Assembly (NCBI GenBank): GCA_029267955.1
Contig: JAJUHI010000002.1
Span: 1-46,291 of the forward strand
Length of the DNA: 46,291 bases
Source of the DNA: Sporobacter termitidis
Lineage (GTDB): Bacteria > Bacillota > Clostridia > Oscillospirales > Oscillospiraceae
Direction of reading: 5' to 3'
Below are positions 11,247-21,870 of the stretch, one piece after another. Numbering within the stretch: the first letter of the stretch is position 1; every line of letters begins with the position of its first letter. The notes beneath the pieces are model-generated. The model made no database searches. It was not told the DNA's origin and worked only from the letters and a program-made list of their open reading frames with translations. Made by a program: the position numbers and the translations under genes.

Positions 11247-11432
11247 TTACCAGGACGCTTTCTTGACACCCGGGATCTGGCCCTTGTAGGCAAGATTCCT
11301 AAAGCATATTCTGCAAATGCCGAAGTCTCTCAGGTATGCATGCGGACGGCCGCAGATTTTGCAGCGGTTGTAACGCCGCGTGGAGAACTTGGGCTCCCTC
11401 TGCTGTTTTAAAATCATCGATTTTTTAGCCAT
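11247..11432 (-). CDS. rpsZ: 30S ribosomal protein S14 type Z
   Basis: 61 aa; [38 protein letters not shown]. Confidence 0.97.
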   Translation of the reverse strand: MAKKSMILKQQREPKFSTRRYNRCKICGRPHAYLRDFGICRICFRNLAYKGQIPGVKKASW

Positions 11433-11450
11433 ACATCTTCTCCTTCATTC

Positions 11451-11993
11451 TTACGCCTGAACAAACGGCGCGCCCAGGAGCGACAGCAGCTCTCTGGCCT
11501 CTTCGTCGGTTTTCGCCGTCGTGCAGATTGCGATGTCCATACCGCGGATCTTCTCAATCTTGTCGTAGTCGATTTCCGGGAAGATAAGCTGTTCCTTGAC
11601 GCCAAGGGCGTAGTTGCCTCTGCCGTCAAAGGAGTTGGCGGAGATGCCATGGAAGTCGCGGACGCGGGGCAGCGCGACGTTAAACAGCTTGTCAAGGAAC
11701 TCCCACATCTTGTCATGGCGGAGCGTTACCTTGACGCCCACGGGCATGCCTTCGCGGAGCTTGAAGTTGGCGACCGATTTTCTGGCCTTTGTGATAACGG
11801 CCTTCTGGCCGGCGATGGCGGTGATGTCACGGACGACGGCGTCCAGCGCCTTCACGTTGTCGCGGGCGTCGCCGCAGCCGACGTTGATGACGATCTTCTC
11901 CAGCTTCGGGATCTGCATCACGCTCTTGTAGCCGAACTTCTTCATCAGGGCGGGCGCGACGTCTTCGACATATTTCTTCTTCAATCTTGTCAT
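11451..11993 (-). CDS. rplE: 50S ribosomal protein L5
   Basis: 180 aa L5 sequence. Confidence 0.98.
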   Translation of the reverse strand: MTRLKKKYVEDVAPALMKKFGYKSVMQIPKLEKIVINVGCGDARDNVKALDAVVRDITAIAGQKAVITKARKSVANFKLREGMPVGVKVTLRHDKMWEFLDKLFNVALPRVRDFHGISANSFDGRGNYALGVKEQLIFPEIDYDKIEKIRGMDIAICTTAKTDEEARELLSLLGAPFVQA

Positions 11994-12011
11994 ATCTGTC
12001 TGCCTCCCCCT

Positions 12012-12329
12012 TTATATTTCCGCGCCGCATTTTTTGCACACGCGGACCTTTTCGCCGTCTTTTGTAAAGCCGTGCGCGGCGCGGGTCGGCTTGTGGCACT
12101 TCGGGCACACGCGCATGACCTTGCAGGCGTAAATCGGCGTTTCCTTCTTGATGATGCCGCCGGGGTCCCCCTGCTTGCGGGGCTTCGTATGGCGCTTGGC
12201 CATATTGACGCCCTCGACGATCACCTTGCCCTCTTTGGGGTTTACCTTGATGACCTTGCCCTCTTTGCCTTTATCGCGGCCGGACAGGACCACAACGGTA
12301 TCGTTGGTTCTGATATCCATGATCTTCAC
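12012..12329 (-). CDS. rplX: 50S ribosomal protein L24
   Basis: 105 aa; KOW motif [17 protein letters not shown]. Confidence 0.97.
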   Translation of the reverse strand: MKIMDIRTNDTVVVLSGRDKGKEGKVIKVNPKEGKVIVEGVNMAKRHTKPRKQGDPGGIIKKETPIYACKVMRVCPKCHKPTRAAHGFTKDGEKVRVCKKCGAEI

Positions 12330-12337
12330 TTACCCCC

Positions 12338-12706
12338 CTATATTACTTCGGGAGCCAGAGACAGGATTTTCATGTAGTCCTTGTCACGCAGCTCTCTGGC
12401 CACAGGCCCGAAGATACGGGTACCTCTCGGGTTCTTGTCTTCCCTGATCAAAACGGCGGCGTTCTCGTCAAACCGGACATAGGTGCCGTCGGCCCGGTGC
12501 ACGCCCTTGCAGGAGCGCACGATGACCGCCCGGACAACGTCACCCTTCTTCACGGTGCCGCCCGGCGTTGCCTTGCGGACGGAGGCAACGATGACATCGC
12601 CGATATTGCCGTATTTTCTCTTCGAGCCGCCCAGGACCCGAATGCACTTGATTTCCTTGGCGCCGGTGTTGTCGGCGACCTTCAGATAAGATTCCTGCTG
12701 TATCAT
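12338..12706 (-). CDS. rplN: 50S ribosomal protein L14
   Basis: 122 aa; [27 protein letters not shown]. Confidence 0.98.
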   Translation of the reverse strand: MIQQESYLKVADNTGAKEIKCIRVLGGSKRKYGNIGDVIVASVRKATPGGTVKKGDVVRAVIVRSCKGVHRADGTYVRFDENAAVLIREDKNPRGTRIFGPVARELRDKDYMKILSLAPEVI

Positions 12707-12718
12707 GTCGGCGCCTCC

Positions 12719-12982
12719 TTACTTTGCTTTTTCAATGATCTCAACGAGACGCCAGCGCTTCTCCTTGGACAGCGGGCGCGTCTCCATGACGCGGACCCGG
12801 TCGCCAATGCCGCACTCGTTGTTTTCGTCGTGAGCTTTGAGTTTATAGGTTTTCTTGATAATTTTCTTGTAAAGCGGATGCTGGACACGGTCCTCGACGG
12901 CCACGACAATCGTTTTGTCCATCTTATCGGACACGACCCTGCCAACCCTTGTCTTTCTGGAAGTTGTTCTTTTTTCGTTCAT
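12719..12982 (-). CDS. rpsQ: 30S ribosomal protein S17
   Basis: 87 aa; [28 protein letters not shown]. Confidence 0.97.
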   Translation of the reverse strand: MNEKRTTSRKTRVGRVVSDKMDKTIVVAVEDRVQHPLYKKIIKKTYKLKAHDENNECGIGDRVRVMETRPLSKEKRWRLVEIIEKAK

Positions 12983-12996
12983 CTGCTACTTCCTCC

Positions 12997-13203
12997 TTAC
13001 TGCTCGAGCTGCTTTAAGCGAATAACTGTTTTGACTCGGGCAATATCCTTCTTGACTTGGGCGATTTTGAGGGGGTTATCAAGCTGATTCGTGGCGTGCT
13101 GCATTCTCAAATAGAACAGGTCCTTCTTCAGCCCGGCGAGCTTCTCCTCCAGTTCGGAGGCAGACAGCTTACGTACCTCGTTTGCCTTCATCTTATTCAC
13201 CAC
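12997..13203 (-). CDS. rpmC: 50S ribosomal protein L29
   Basis: 68 aa; [31 protein letters not shown]. Confidence 0.97.
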   Translation of the reverse strand: MVNKMKANEVRKLSASELEEKLAGLKKDLFYLRMQHATNQLDNPLKIAQVKKDIARVKTVIRLKQLEQ

Positions 13204-13618
13204 CTGTCTCGGTCTCGCGCTTGACGAATTTCGTCTTCAGCGGCAGCTTGTGCCCGGCGAGGCGGATAGCTTCGCGCGCGGCATCCTCGGGAACGCCAGC
13301 GATTTCAAAAAGAATTCTGCCGGGTTTGACGACGGCCACCCAGTACTCCGGCGAACCTTTACCGGAACCCATGCGGGTCTCGGCGGGCTTCGCCGTCACG
13401 GGCTTGTCGGGGAAAATCTTAATCCAGACCTTGCCGCCGCGCTTTGTATAGCGCGTCATGGCGATACGGGCCGCCTCAATCTGGTTGGATGTAATCCAGG
13501 CGGGCTCCAGGGCCTGCATGCCGTATTCACCGTACGAGACGGTGTTGCCGCGGGTGGCCTTACCCTTCATGCGGCCTCTCATAACCTTGCGGTATTTTAC
13601 TCTCTTAGGCAAAAGCAT
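13193..13618 (-). CDS. rplP: 50S ribosomal protein L16
   Basis: 141 aa; [25 protein letters not shown]. Confidence 0.98.
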   Translation of the reverse strand: MLLPKRVKYRKVMRGRMKGKATRGNTVSYGEYGMQALEPAWITSNQIEAARIAMTRYTKRGGKVWIKIFPDKPVTAKPAETRMGSGKGSPEYWVAVVKPGRILFEIAGVPEDAAREAIRLAGHKLPLKTKFVKRETETGGE

Positions 13619-14478
13619 TATTGCGCGCCTCCTTCTTTCGGAGTCTGTGGCGCCTGTCCGGCGGGACGGGCCGCGGCCGTCCCGCGGCTGCCGCCAGCCT
13701 GACCGCCGCGGCCGCTCTGGCCGCTGCGGGCGTTGGCGCTCTGGCCGCTGCGGCTGCCCTGACCGCCGCGCCCGCCGCGTTCGCCACGCTCACGGCGCTC
13801 TCTCAGCGGTTTTGTGAGATCCATCGTTCTGGGTGTTGTGCGCAGCGTCTGGCTGAGTATCTCACCGTTATAAATCCAGACCTTGACGCCGATGCGGCCA
13901 TAGGTAGTCGCCGCTTCGGCAAAGCCGTATTCGATATCGGCGCGGAGGGTCTGAAGGGGAATGGTGCCTTCGTGATATGTCTCGCTTCTGGCGATTTCGG
14001 CGCCGCCCAGGCGGCCGGAAACCATGACCTTAATGCCTCTGACGCCCAGACGCATGGCCCGGCTCATGGCGTTTTTCATGGCGCGCCGGAAGCCGATGCG
14101 CTTTTCCAGCTTCGCCGCGATGCTCTCGGCCACAAGCTGCGCGTTGGTATCGGGGTTCTTAACCTCGACGATCGACAGCGCCACGGGCTTGCCAAGACGC
14201 TTTTCCATGGTGGCGCGGAGCTTCTCGATCTCCTGGCCGCCCTTGCCGATGACGACGCCGGGGCGCGCGCAGTGGATGAGAATCTTGACCTTGGCGTTGT
14301 CGCGCTCGATCTCTATTTTGGGAACGCCTGCGGAATACAGGAGTTCTTTCAGATATTTGCGGATGTTGTAGTCTTCAACAATCAGTTCTCCGACCTTATC
14401 ATTTCTGGCATACCAGCGGGAATCCCAGTCTTTGATGACGCCGACGCGAAAGCCGTGCGGATTAACTTTCTGTCCCAT
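13618..14478 (-). CDS. rpsC: 30S ribosomal protein S3 with Arg/Gly-rich C-terminal tail
   Basis: 286 aa; [24 protein letters not shown]; tail of about 60 aa rich in R/G/S/Q. Confidence 0.98.
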   Translation of the reverse strand: MGQKVNPHGFRVGVIKDWDSRWYARNDKVGELIVEDYNIRKYLKELLYSAGVPKIEIERDNAKVKILIHCARPGVVIGKGGQEIEKLRATMEKRLGKPVALSIVEVKNPDTNAQLVAESIAAKLEKRIGFRRAMKNAMSRAMRLGVRGIKVMVSGRLGGAEIARSETYHEGTIPLQTLRADIEYGFAEAATTYGRIGVKVWIYNGEILSQTLRTTPRTMDLTKPLRERRERGERGGRGGQGSRSGQSANARSGQSGRGGQAGGSRGTAAARPAGQAPQTPKEGGAQ

Positions 14479-14488
14479 AAGATACCCC

Positions 14489-14824
14489 CTACTCCTTTTC
14501 CTTCACAACAATCGTGATGTGTGATGTTCTTTTGTTGATGCGATAGCCTCGTCCCTGCGCCCGCGGCATCATGCGCTTGATGATGGGGCCGGGGTTTGCG
14601 TAGGTTTCGGAAATATAGAGGTTATCGGGGTCCATGTTATGGTTGTTTTCCGCGTTGGCAACAGCGCTCTTGAGGAGCTTGAGCAGAAGCTCGGAAGCGG
14701 CCTTGGGCGTTTGCATCAGGATGGCTGCCGCTGTTTTCGTATCTTTTCCTCTGATAAGGTCGCAGACTATTTTAACCTTTCTGGGGGATATGCGCGCATA
14801 TCTCAAATGTGCCTTGGCATCCAT
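14489..14824 (-). CDS. rplV: 50S ribosomal protein L22
   Basis: 111 aa; [20 protein letters not shown]. Confidence 0.98.
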   Translation of the reverse strand: MDAKAHLRYARISPRKVKIVCDLIRGKDTKTAAAILMQTPKAASELLLKLLKSAVANAENNHNMDPDNLYISETYANPGPIIKRMMPRAQGRGYRINKRTSHITIVVKEKE

Positions 14825-14839
14825 TAACAGTCTACCTCC

Positions 14840-15112
14840 TTATTTCGTCGTCTTGCTGCCGGCGTGACCGCGGAAGGTGCGCGTCGGCGCAAACTCGCCC
14901 AGCTTATGGCCGACCATGTCCTCGGTGATGTACACCGGCACATGGCGGCGTCCGTCATGGACGGCGATGGTGTGTCCGACGAAGGAGGGGAAAATGGTCG
15001 ATGCGCGCGACCAGGTTTTCAGAACCTTCTTTTCGCCGGTTTTATTCATTTCTTCTACCCTCTTCAGCAGCTCGGGAGCGGCAAAGGGGCCCTTTTTAAT
15101 ACTTCTACTCAT
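14840..15112 (-). CDS. rpsS: 30S ribosomal protein S19
   Basis: 90 aa; [23 protein letters not shown]. Confidence 0.98.
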   Translation of the reverse strand: MSRSIKKGPFAAPELLKRVEEMNKTGEKKVLKTWSRASTIFPSFVGHTIAVHDGRRHVPVYITEDMVGHKLGEFAPTRTFRGHAGSKTTK

Positions 15113-15132
15113 ATTATTCTGACCTCCTTACC

Positions 15133-15969
<837 letters not shown>

Positions 15970-15984
15970 GGCGTGCTTCCTCCC

Positions 15985-16281
15985 TTAAACCATTCCTTCG
16001 AAGAATTCGATGGTCTTGGAATCTTCGGTCAGTCGGATGACGGCCTTTTTCCACGAGCGGCGGCTGCCCTCCGGGAACCGCCCGGTGCGCTTGACCTTGC
16101 CCTGCATGTTGATGGTTGTCACCTTCTGAACCTTGACGCCAAAGATTTCTTCAATGGCCTTTTTAATTTCGATTTTGTTGGCATCGCGGGCGACCTCGAA
16201 GGCATATTTGTTAATATCCGTCTGCTCCATCGACTGCTCGGTGATGATGGGACGAATGATGATATCATAAGCGGACTTCAT
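15985..16281 (-). CDS. rplW: 50S ribosomal protein L23
   Basis: 98 aa L23 sequence. Confidence 0.97.
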   Translation of the reverse strand: MKSAYDIIIRPIITEQSMEQTDINKYAFEVARDANKIEIKKAIEEIFGVKVQKVTTINMQGKVKRTGRFPEGSRRSWKKAVIRLTEDSKTIEFFEGMV

Positions 16282-16904
16282 TACGCATATACCTCCTCAA
16301 TGGTCTGCAGCGCCGCCTTGTCAACAACGAATGCGTTGGCGTTGAGCACATCATATGCGCTGAGGATGGTGGCGATCGTCGTCTGGACGCCGGGGATGTT
16401 CCGCGCGCTTTTGACAACGGTCTCCCGGACCTCCGGCGTCACCACAAGAGCCTTGCCTTTGACGCCGACGGCGTCAAGGAACTTCTTGAACTCCTTCGTC
16501 TTGATGTTATCCATATCGATGTTGTCCACGACGATGACGGCATTGTCAATGGCCTTCTGGGACAGCGCCGATTTCAGCGCAAGTCTTTTAAGCTTCTTGT
16601 TGATTGTGTAGCTGTAGTCGCGGGGCTTGGGGGCAAACGCGATGCCGCCGTGGGTCCACTGAACAGCCCTTGTGGAACCTTGACGGGCACGGCCCGTGCC
16701 CTTCTGGCGGTACGGCTTCTGGCCGCCGCCGGAGACCTCCGCGCGTGTCAGAGCGGACTGGGTACCCTGGCGCATGTTGGCCAGATGATTTTTAACCGAC
16801 GCATGCAGGGCGGCTTCATTCGGCGTAATGCCAAAGATGGCTTCGGAGAGCTCAACCTCGCCGGTCGCCTGACCTGCCATGTTGTAAACTTTAACTGTAG
16901 GCAT
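16281..16904 (-). CDS. rplD: 50S ribosomal protein L4
   Basis: 207 aa; [28 protein letters not shown]. Confidence 0.98.
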   Translation of the reverse strand: MPTVKVYNMAGQATGEVELSEAIFGITPNEAALHASVKNHLANMRQGTQSALTRAEVSGGGQKPYRQKGTGRARQGSTRAVQWTHGGIAFAPKPRDYSYTINKKLKRLALKSALSQKAIDNAVIVVDNIDMDNIKTKEFKKFLDAVGVKGKALVVTPEVRETVVKSARNIPGVQTTIATILSAYDVLNANAFVVDKAALQTIEEVYA

Positions 16905-16919
16905 CTGTCTCTCTCCTTC

Positions 16920-17615
16920 CTAGCCCCTGGCTGATCTCTTCTGGGGATTTGTGCTGACGGTTACTACCGTGTTCTTGACTCTGTTGTTCTTGACCGTGTT
17001 CATGATATAGACGATGCCGCCCTTGGGGCCGGGAATCGCGCCCTTGACAGCAATCAGGTTCAGGGCCGGATCGACCTTGACCACGTCAAGATTCTGGACC
17101 GTCACCTGCTCGTTGCCCATGTGGCCGGCGCCGATCTTGCCCTTAAAGATTCTGGACGGGTCGGTACCGGAGCCCATGGAGCCGGCATGGCGGTGAACGG
17201 GGCCGCCGCCGTGGGTCGTGGGCGTGCGCTGCGCGCCGAAGCGCTTGATAACGCCCGCAAAGCCCTTGCCTTTCGAAATGCCGGTAACGTCAACCTTGTC
17301 GCCCTCGGCGAAAACGTCCGCCTTCACCTCGTCGCCGACATTCATGCTCTCGGCGTTTGCGAGCTTGAATTCCTTCAGATACTTCTTCAGGGGCGTGCCC
17401 GCTTTTTTCAGATGGCCGAGCTCGGGTTTGGTGAGCCTTTTCTCTTTTACATCCTGAAAACCGAGCTGCACGGCGCTGTAGCCGTCCTTCTCCTTGGTTT
17501 TCTTCTGCACGACAACGCAGGGTCCGGCTTCGATAACGGTAACCGGAATGACCTTGCCATTATCATCGAAGATCTGCGTCATGCCGACCTTTTTGCCGAT
17601 GATTGCCTTGTTCAT
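16920..17615 (-). CDS. rplC: 50S ribosomal protein L3
   Basis: 231 aa; [33 protein letters not shown]. Confidence 0.98.
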   Translation of the reverse strand: MNKAIIGKKVGMTQIFDDNGKVIPVTVIEAGPCVVVQKKTKEKDGYSAVQLGFQDVKEKRLTKPELGHLKKAGTPLKKYLKEFKLANAESMNVGDEVKADVFAEGDKVDVTGISKGKGFAGVIKRFGAQRTPTTHGGGPVHRHAGSMGSGTDPSRIFKGKIGAGHMGNEQVTVQNLDVVKVDPALNLIAVKGAIPGPKGGIVYIMNTVKNNRVKNTVVTVSTNPQKRSARG

Positions 17616-17742
17616 GTTTCTTCCTCCTCATTTAAGGTTATTGGTTGACAAGCAGCCCGGAGGCCGCTTTGCCAACTTGACCCCGCCGCCTCGCCGCCGC
17701 AGACGGCGCTCCGACATGGGAATTTTACTGTTACTGATTGTT

Positions 17743-18066
17743 TTACAGCTTGATCTCGATTTCCACGCCGGCCGGCAGCTCCAAGGCCATCAGCGACTCG
17801 ACGGTTTTCTGGGTGGGGCTCATGATGTCGATGAGCCGCTTGTGGGTCAGCCGTTCAAACTGCTCGCGGCTGTCCTTATACTTATGGACGGCGCGCAGGA
17901 TCGTGATGATCTCCTTTTTCGTGGGCAGCGGAATGGGGCCGGAAACCTTCGCGTCGGTGCGCTTGGCCGTCTCAACGATCTGAGCCGCCGCCTGGTCAAT
18001 CAGCTGATGGTCATAGGCCTTCAGCCGGATACGGATCATTTTTTTGCTTGCGGATTTGGTCGCCAT
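17743..18066 (-). CDS. rpsJ: 30S ribosomal protein S10
   Basis: [37 protein letters not shown]; upstream AGGAGG; supplied ORF over-extended. Confidence 0.96.
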   Translation of the reverse strand: MATKSASKKMIRIRLKAYDHQLIDQAAAQIVETAKRTDAKVSGPIPLPTKKEIITILRAVHKYKDSREQFERLTHKRLIDIMSPTQKTVESLMALELPAGVEIEIKL

Positions 18067-18185
18067 GACATTTTTCCTCCTGTTTTGTACGTTTTCATAC
18101 GCATTGCGTCTACAACAACGCGCGTCTCGTACGGAAGAGAAAATTCTGTACACATAACCGTGCGTATCATTTCTGCCCATAAAGC

Positions 18186-18211
18186 AAACCGGCTTGACTA
18201 CCGGCCGGTTT
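18186..18211 (-). other. Leader hairpin upstream of rpsJ
   Basis: AAACCGGC-(10 nt)-GCCGGTTT perfect 8-bp stem in S10 operon 5' leader. Confidence 0.55.
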
Positions 18212-18250
18212 GTTCCTGATCAGACGATATACGCCTTAAACAGCACTTTC

Positions 18251-18367
18251 TCAGCCGCCCGATTGCGTGCCCGTACGGGACGGACACCGGACATACTCCT
18301 CGGAAGTGACCAGGTCGCAATGCCTGCAATCTCCCGAATCATCGCATATTGCGCACTTTTTAGGCAT
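18251..18367 (-). CDS. Putative small Cys-rich protein (38 aa), DnaJ-type zinc-finger-like
   Basis: Own translation: MPKKCAICDDSGDCRHCDLVTSEEYVRCPSRTGTQSGG*; weak GGGA upstream of ATG; not in the supplied track. Confidence 0.4.
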   Translation of the reverse strand: MPKKCAICDDSGDCRHCDLVTSEEYVRCPSRTGTQSGG

Positions 18368-18391
18368 AATTATCCCATAAGGCGCTCTGAT

Positions 18392-18420
18392 AGAATATCA
18401 AAAGTTGCCCACCGTGTCAA
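18392..18420 (-). promoter_or_regulatory. Sigma-A type promoter for S10-spc-alpha superoperon
   Basis: Minus strand TTGACA-N17-TATTCT. Confidence 0.75.
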
Positions 18421-18565
18421 TAGAAATTTAGTGTTTGTACGAATATTTTTTTATTGCCCTGCGATTTTACAAAAATAGTATTCTTTTGAAGAAAGATTCT
18501 GCGGAATTATTCTGCCGGGCCGTGGCCAAATTATTCCGCGGTCCGGCATCATTTCCGATGGACGC

Positions 18566-18597
18566 TAAAAAATAAGCCCCCGGCTTTAACCGGGGGC
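18566..18597 (-). terminator. Intrinsic terminator downstream of feoAB
   Basis: GCCCCCGG-TTAAAG-CCGGGGGC followed by TTATTTTTTA on minus strand. Confidence 0.85.
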
Positions 18598-18607
18598 ATG
18601 CTTTCTT

Positions 18608-21040
18608 TTAAAACCCGAGTAGGCGGCCGATTTGGTAGACAAGCAGCGAGACGATATACGCGATGCCGATCTGCCAGAAAATCGACGCCAGCGTCCATTT
18701 CAGGCTGTTCATTTCCCGCAGCAGCGTCGACACGGCGGCCACGCAGGGGACGTACAGGAGGATGAACACCAGATAGGCATAGGCAGACAGCGGCGTAAAG
18801 CCCGTCATGGCCGCGGCCACCAGCGCGCCGCCCGCCGTCATGGAAAAGCCGTAAAACATGCTCAGGGACGCGACGACCGCCTCCTTGGCGATGAGCCCCG
18901 TCAGCAGGGCCACGGCCGCCTGCCACATGCCGTATCCCATGGGCTTGAAAACCGGCGCGATGACGCTGCCGATGCCCGCCAGGATGCCATCGGCGCTGTT
19001 TTCCACCATCTGAAGGTCAAAATTGAAGTTCTGCAGAAACCACAGCACGACGCTCATCAGGAAAATCAGGGTGCCCGCCTTGACAAGAAACCCCTTGACC
19101 CGGTCCCATACGTGGATGAGCGTGTTGTTTAAGGACGGCAGCCGGTAGGGCGGCAGCTCCATGACGAAGGGCGCGGGCTCCCCGGCAAAAATCGTCCGTT
19201 TGAAGATGACGCCCGAGACAACGCCCATGGCCATCCCCAACAGATACAATGAGAAAATGACAAGGCCGGACCAGGCGCCGAAGAAGGCCGACGCGATGAG
19301 CCCGTAGACGGGCAGCTTTGCCGAGCAGCTCATAAACGGGACGAGCATCATCGTCATGCGCCGGTCCTTGTCGTTTTCCATGGTGCGCGCGCCCATGATG
19401 GCCGGGACGGAGCAGCCAAAGCCCATGAGCATCGGGATAAACGCCTTCCCGGACAGGCCGAAATGGCGCAGCAGCCGGTCCATGATAAACGCCGCGCGGG
19501 CCATATAGCCGGAATCCTCCAGCAGGGACAGGAAGAAAAACAGCAGCGCGATCTGGGGCAAAAACGTCAGCACGCCGCCCACGCCGGCGATAATGCCGTC
19601 CGCCACGAGGCTCGTCAGCCACGGCGCCACCTGCGCCTCCGTCAGCGCGCGCGACACCCAGCCGCCGAAGGAATCAATAATCAGCGACGCGCCGTCGGAC
19701 AAAAACGAGCCCACGGGACCGAAGGTCACCGTGAACATTATAAGCATCATCAGGAGAAAAATGGGGACGGCAAATATCCGGTGGGTCGCGATCCTGTCGA
19801 TTTTCTCGGTCACCGTTTCCGAGCGGCGGGAACCGCCCTTTTTGACGGCGGCTTTGACCACCTTCTCAATATACTGGTACCGGCTGTCGGCAATCAGCGT
19901 CTCCCGGTCCCCGAGGCTCCCGGACGCATACTCGCGCACAATGGCCTCCACCTGCTCCGTTGTCTCCGCGTCCAGCTTCAAAGCCGCCCGCACCAGACTG
20001 TCGCCCTCAATCAGCTTGATGGACGCCCAGTGGGCGGGGATGTGGGCCGCGTAGGCGAAATCATGGATGAGCTGGCCGATGCGGTGGTGGATTTCATGGG
20101 TATACTCGTCGTATAGGTCGTCCGGCTCCAGGGTGTAGCCGATGTGCATCTGGCGGTGGGCCACATGCAGCAGCTCCTCCAGGTTCTCGCCGGTCTTGGC
20201 CGAAATGGGGACCACGGGGATGCCGATTTCCTTCGACAGGCGCGCCACGTCAATCTCGTCGCCGTTTTTGCGGGCCTCGTCCATGAAGTTGAGCGCCACG
20301 ACCATCGGGCGCTCCAGCTCCAACAGCTGCACGGTCAGATACATGTTGCGCTCGATATTCGTCGCGTCCACGATGTTGATGATGGCGTCGGGGCGCTCGT
20401 CGTTGTTCCCCGCGCCGATGATATAGTCCCGGGCGACGATCTCCTCCATGGAATACGGGGAGAGGGAATAGATGCCGGGCAGGTCCACGATGCCCACCTC
20501 GCGGCTGCCCAGCTTCGCCGTCCCTTCCTTCTTGTCAACGGTAACGCCGGGCCAGTTGCCCACATACTGGTTGGAGCCGGTCAGGGCGTTAAACAGCGTC
20601 GTCTTGCCGCTGTTGGGGTTGCCGACGAGGGCAATGCTCATGGTGCGCCGGTCGTGCACCTGGCTGTCATAGGGCACCGCGTGGTGGTCCAGCTCGTGCT
20701 CGTGATGGAGATGCTGCGCTTTTGCCATCCGCCGCAGCGTCTCCGGGTCCAGGGGCCTTGAGCTGTAGGTGACCGTGGAGGACTTCTTTTTCTGGCGCGG
20801 CGGCGGCACGTCGCCGATGACGATCTGACAGGCATCCTCCCGCCGCAGCGACAGCTCGTAGCCCCGGATCCGCACCTCGATGGGATCGCCGAAGGGAGCC
20901 ACCCGCCGGACGGTAACCTGCGTGCCGGGTGTGAGCCCCATGTCCACAAGCCGCCGTTTGACAGCCCCGGAGCGGCTGCCCACGGACAATATGATCCCGC
21001 TTTGCCCGGGCGCAAGATCACGCAGAGTCTTTTCTGTCAT
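18608..21040 (-). CDS. feoB: FeoA-FeoB fusion ferrous iron transporter
   Basis: 810 aa; N-terminal FeoA SH3-like domain, then G1 GNPNSGKTTLFN and FeoB gate/TM domains. Confidence 0.96.
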   Translation of the reverse strand: MTEKTLRDLAPGQSGIILSVGSRSGAVKRRLVDMGLTPGTQVTVRRVAPFGDPIEVRIRGYELSLRREDACQIVIGDVPPPRQKKKSSTVTYSSRPLDPETLRRMAKAQHLHHEHELDHHAVPYDSQVHDRRTMSIALVGNPNSGKTTLFNALTGSNQYVGNWPGVTVDKKEGTAKLGSREVGIVDLPGIYSLSPYSMEEIVARDYIIGAGNNDERPDAIINIVDATNIERNMYLTVQLLELERPMVVALNFMDEARKNGDEIDVARLSKEIGIPVVPISAKTGENLEELLHVAHRQMHIGYTLEPDDLYDEYTHEIHHRIGQLIHDFAYAAHIPAHWASIKLIEGDSLVRAALKLDAETTEQVEAIVREYASGSLGDRETLIADSRYQYIEKVVKAAVKKGGSRRSETVTEKIDRIATHRIFAVPIFLLMMLIMFTVTFGPVGSFLSDGASLIIDSFGGWVSRALTEAQVAPWLTSLVADGIIAGVGGVLTFLPQIALLFFFLSLLEDSGYMARAAFIMDRLLRHFGLSGKAFIPMLMGFGCSVPAIMGARTMENDKDRRMTMMLVPFMSCSAKLPVYGLIASAFFGAWSGLVIFSLYLLGMAMGVVSGVIFKRTIFAGEPAPFVMELPPYRLPSLNNTLIHVWDRVKGFLVKAGTLIFLMSVVLWFLQNFNFDLQMVENSADGILAGIGSVIAPVFKPMGYGMWQAAVALLTGLIAKEAVVASLSMFYGFSMTAGGALVAAAMTGFTPLSAYAYLVFILLYVPCVAAVSTLLREMNSLKWTLASIFWQIGIAYIVSLLVYQIGRLLGF

Positions 21041-21071
21041 TGGAGATGCTCCTATAAATATGATAATAAAA

Positions 21072-21091
21072 GTTAGCTTAGGCTAACTGTG
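21072..21091 (-). promoter_or_regulatory. DtxR/IdeR-like iron box upstream of feoAB
   Basis: GTTAGC-TTAG-GCTAAC inverted repeat; TTAGCTTAGGCTAACTGTG matches 14/19 of the recalled DtxR/IdeR consensus TTAGGTTAGGCTAACCTAA. Confidence 0.6.
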
Positions 21092-21150
21092 GTTCCCCTA
21101 AAAGGCCAGCCGCCTGTTTGCCGGACGCCTGGCCCCGCCGGTTCTGCCGG

Positions 21151-21870
21151 TCACCGTGACATCAGATAAATGACCAGCATGATCGTACCATACAACACCG
21201 GCTGGTGCAAGATATAAACCAGCAGCGATTTCCTGCCGACTGCTGGCAGAATGGGGAACTTTTTCTCGTAAAACCAGTTGGGCAGCCTGTTTTCTATGAT
21301 ATAGAACCCGGCGTTCGTCCCCAGCAGGAAAACGAAGAGCCACGGGAAAATCGGGAAGTAGTCGGCGCTGTAAAAATCCGGGCCGTACCAGCCGAACATC
21401 CACAGGTGCTCGGACGGTATCCGGATAAACCGGACGGCCAGCGCGCTTATGACAATAAGCAGGATGTACAGCGCCGGCGCTATTGCCCTGGGGAGCGCAT
21501 CCCACGCCCGCCGGGTCAGCCCGTAAAAGAGCATGGAAAAGCCCAGCAGGTGCAGGACGCCGAACCGGATCGGCATGTTGATAAAGGGCAGGCTCGTCAC
21601 GATGGTAAACACAAAGGCGATGGCCAGCACCTTGACGCCCCGCCGGATGTTGCTTCTGGAAAACTGCGAGGAGACGCCGGACAGGAAAATGAAAACCCCG
21701 GCGAAAAAATAATGCAGGACGTCAAACACGGGGTTTGAAAACAGCCATACCGGCGCCCCCAGAAAGGTGACCAGGTCATACAGCAGATGGTGGATGACCA
21801 TCAGGATCACCGAAAGCCCGCGCAGCGCATCGATGATGTCGATGCGTTTTCTCTTTGCCTCTCCGCTCAT
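21151..21870 (-). CDS. DUF1624/heparan-alpha-glucosaminide N-acetyltransferase-like membrane protein
   Basis: 239 aa; RIDIIDALRGLSVILMVIHHLLYDL and multi-TM. Confidence 0.75.
   Translation of the reverse strand: MSGEAKRKRIDIIDALRGLSVILMVIHHLLYDLVTFLGAPVWLFSNPVFDVLHYFFAGVFIFLSGVSSQFSRSNIRRGVKVLAIAFVFTIVTSLPFINMPIRFGVLHLLGFSMLFYGLTRRAWDALPRAIAPALYILLIVISALAVRFIRIPSEHLWMFGWYGPDFYSADYFPIFPWLFVFLLGTNAGFYIIENRLPNWFYEKKFPILPAVGRKSLLVYILHQPVLYGTIMLVIYLMSR

Noticed and set aside
18067-18180. N-terminal extension of rpsJ ORF ([16 protein letters not shown]...)
   Set aside because: Not S10-like; the real start follows AGGAGG at 18066. Treated as leader RNA.
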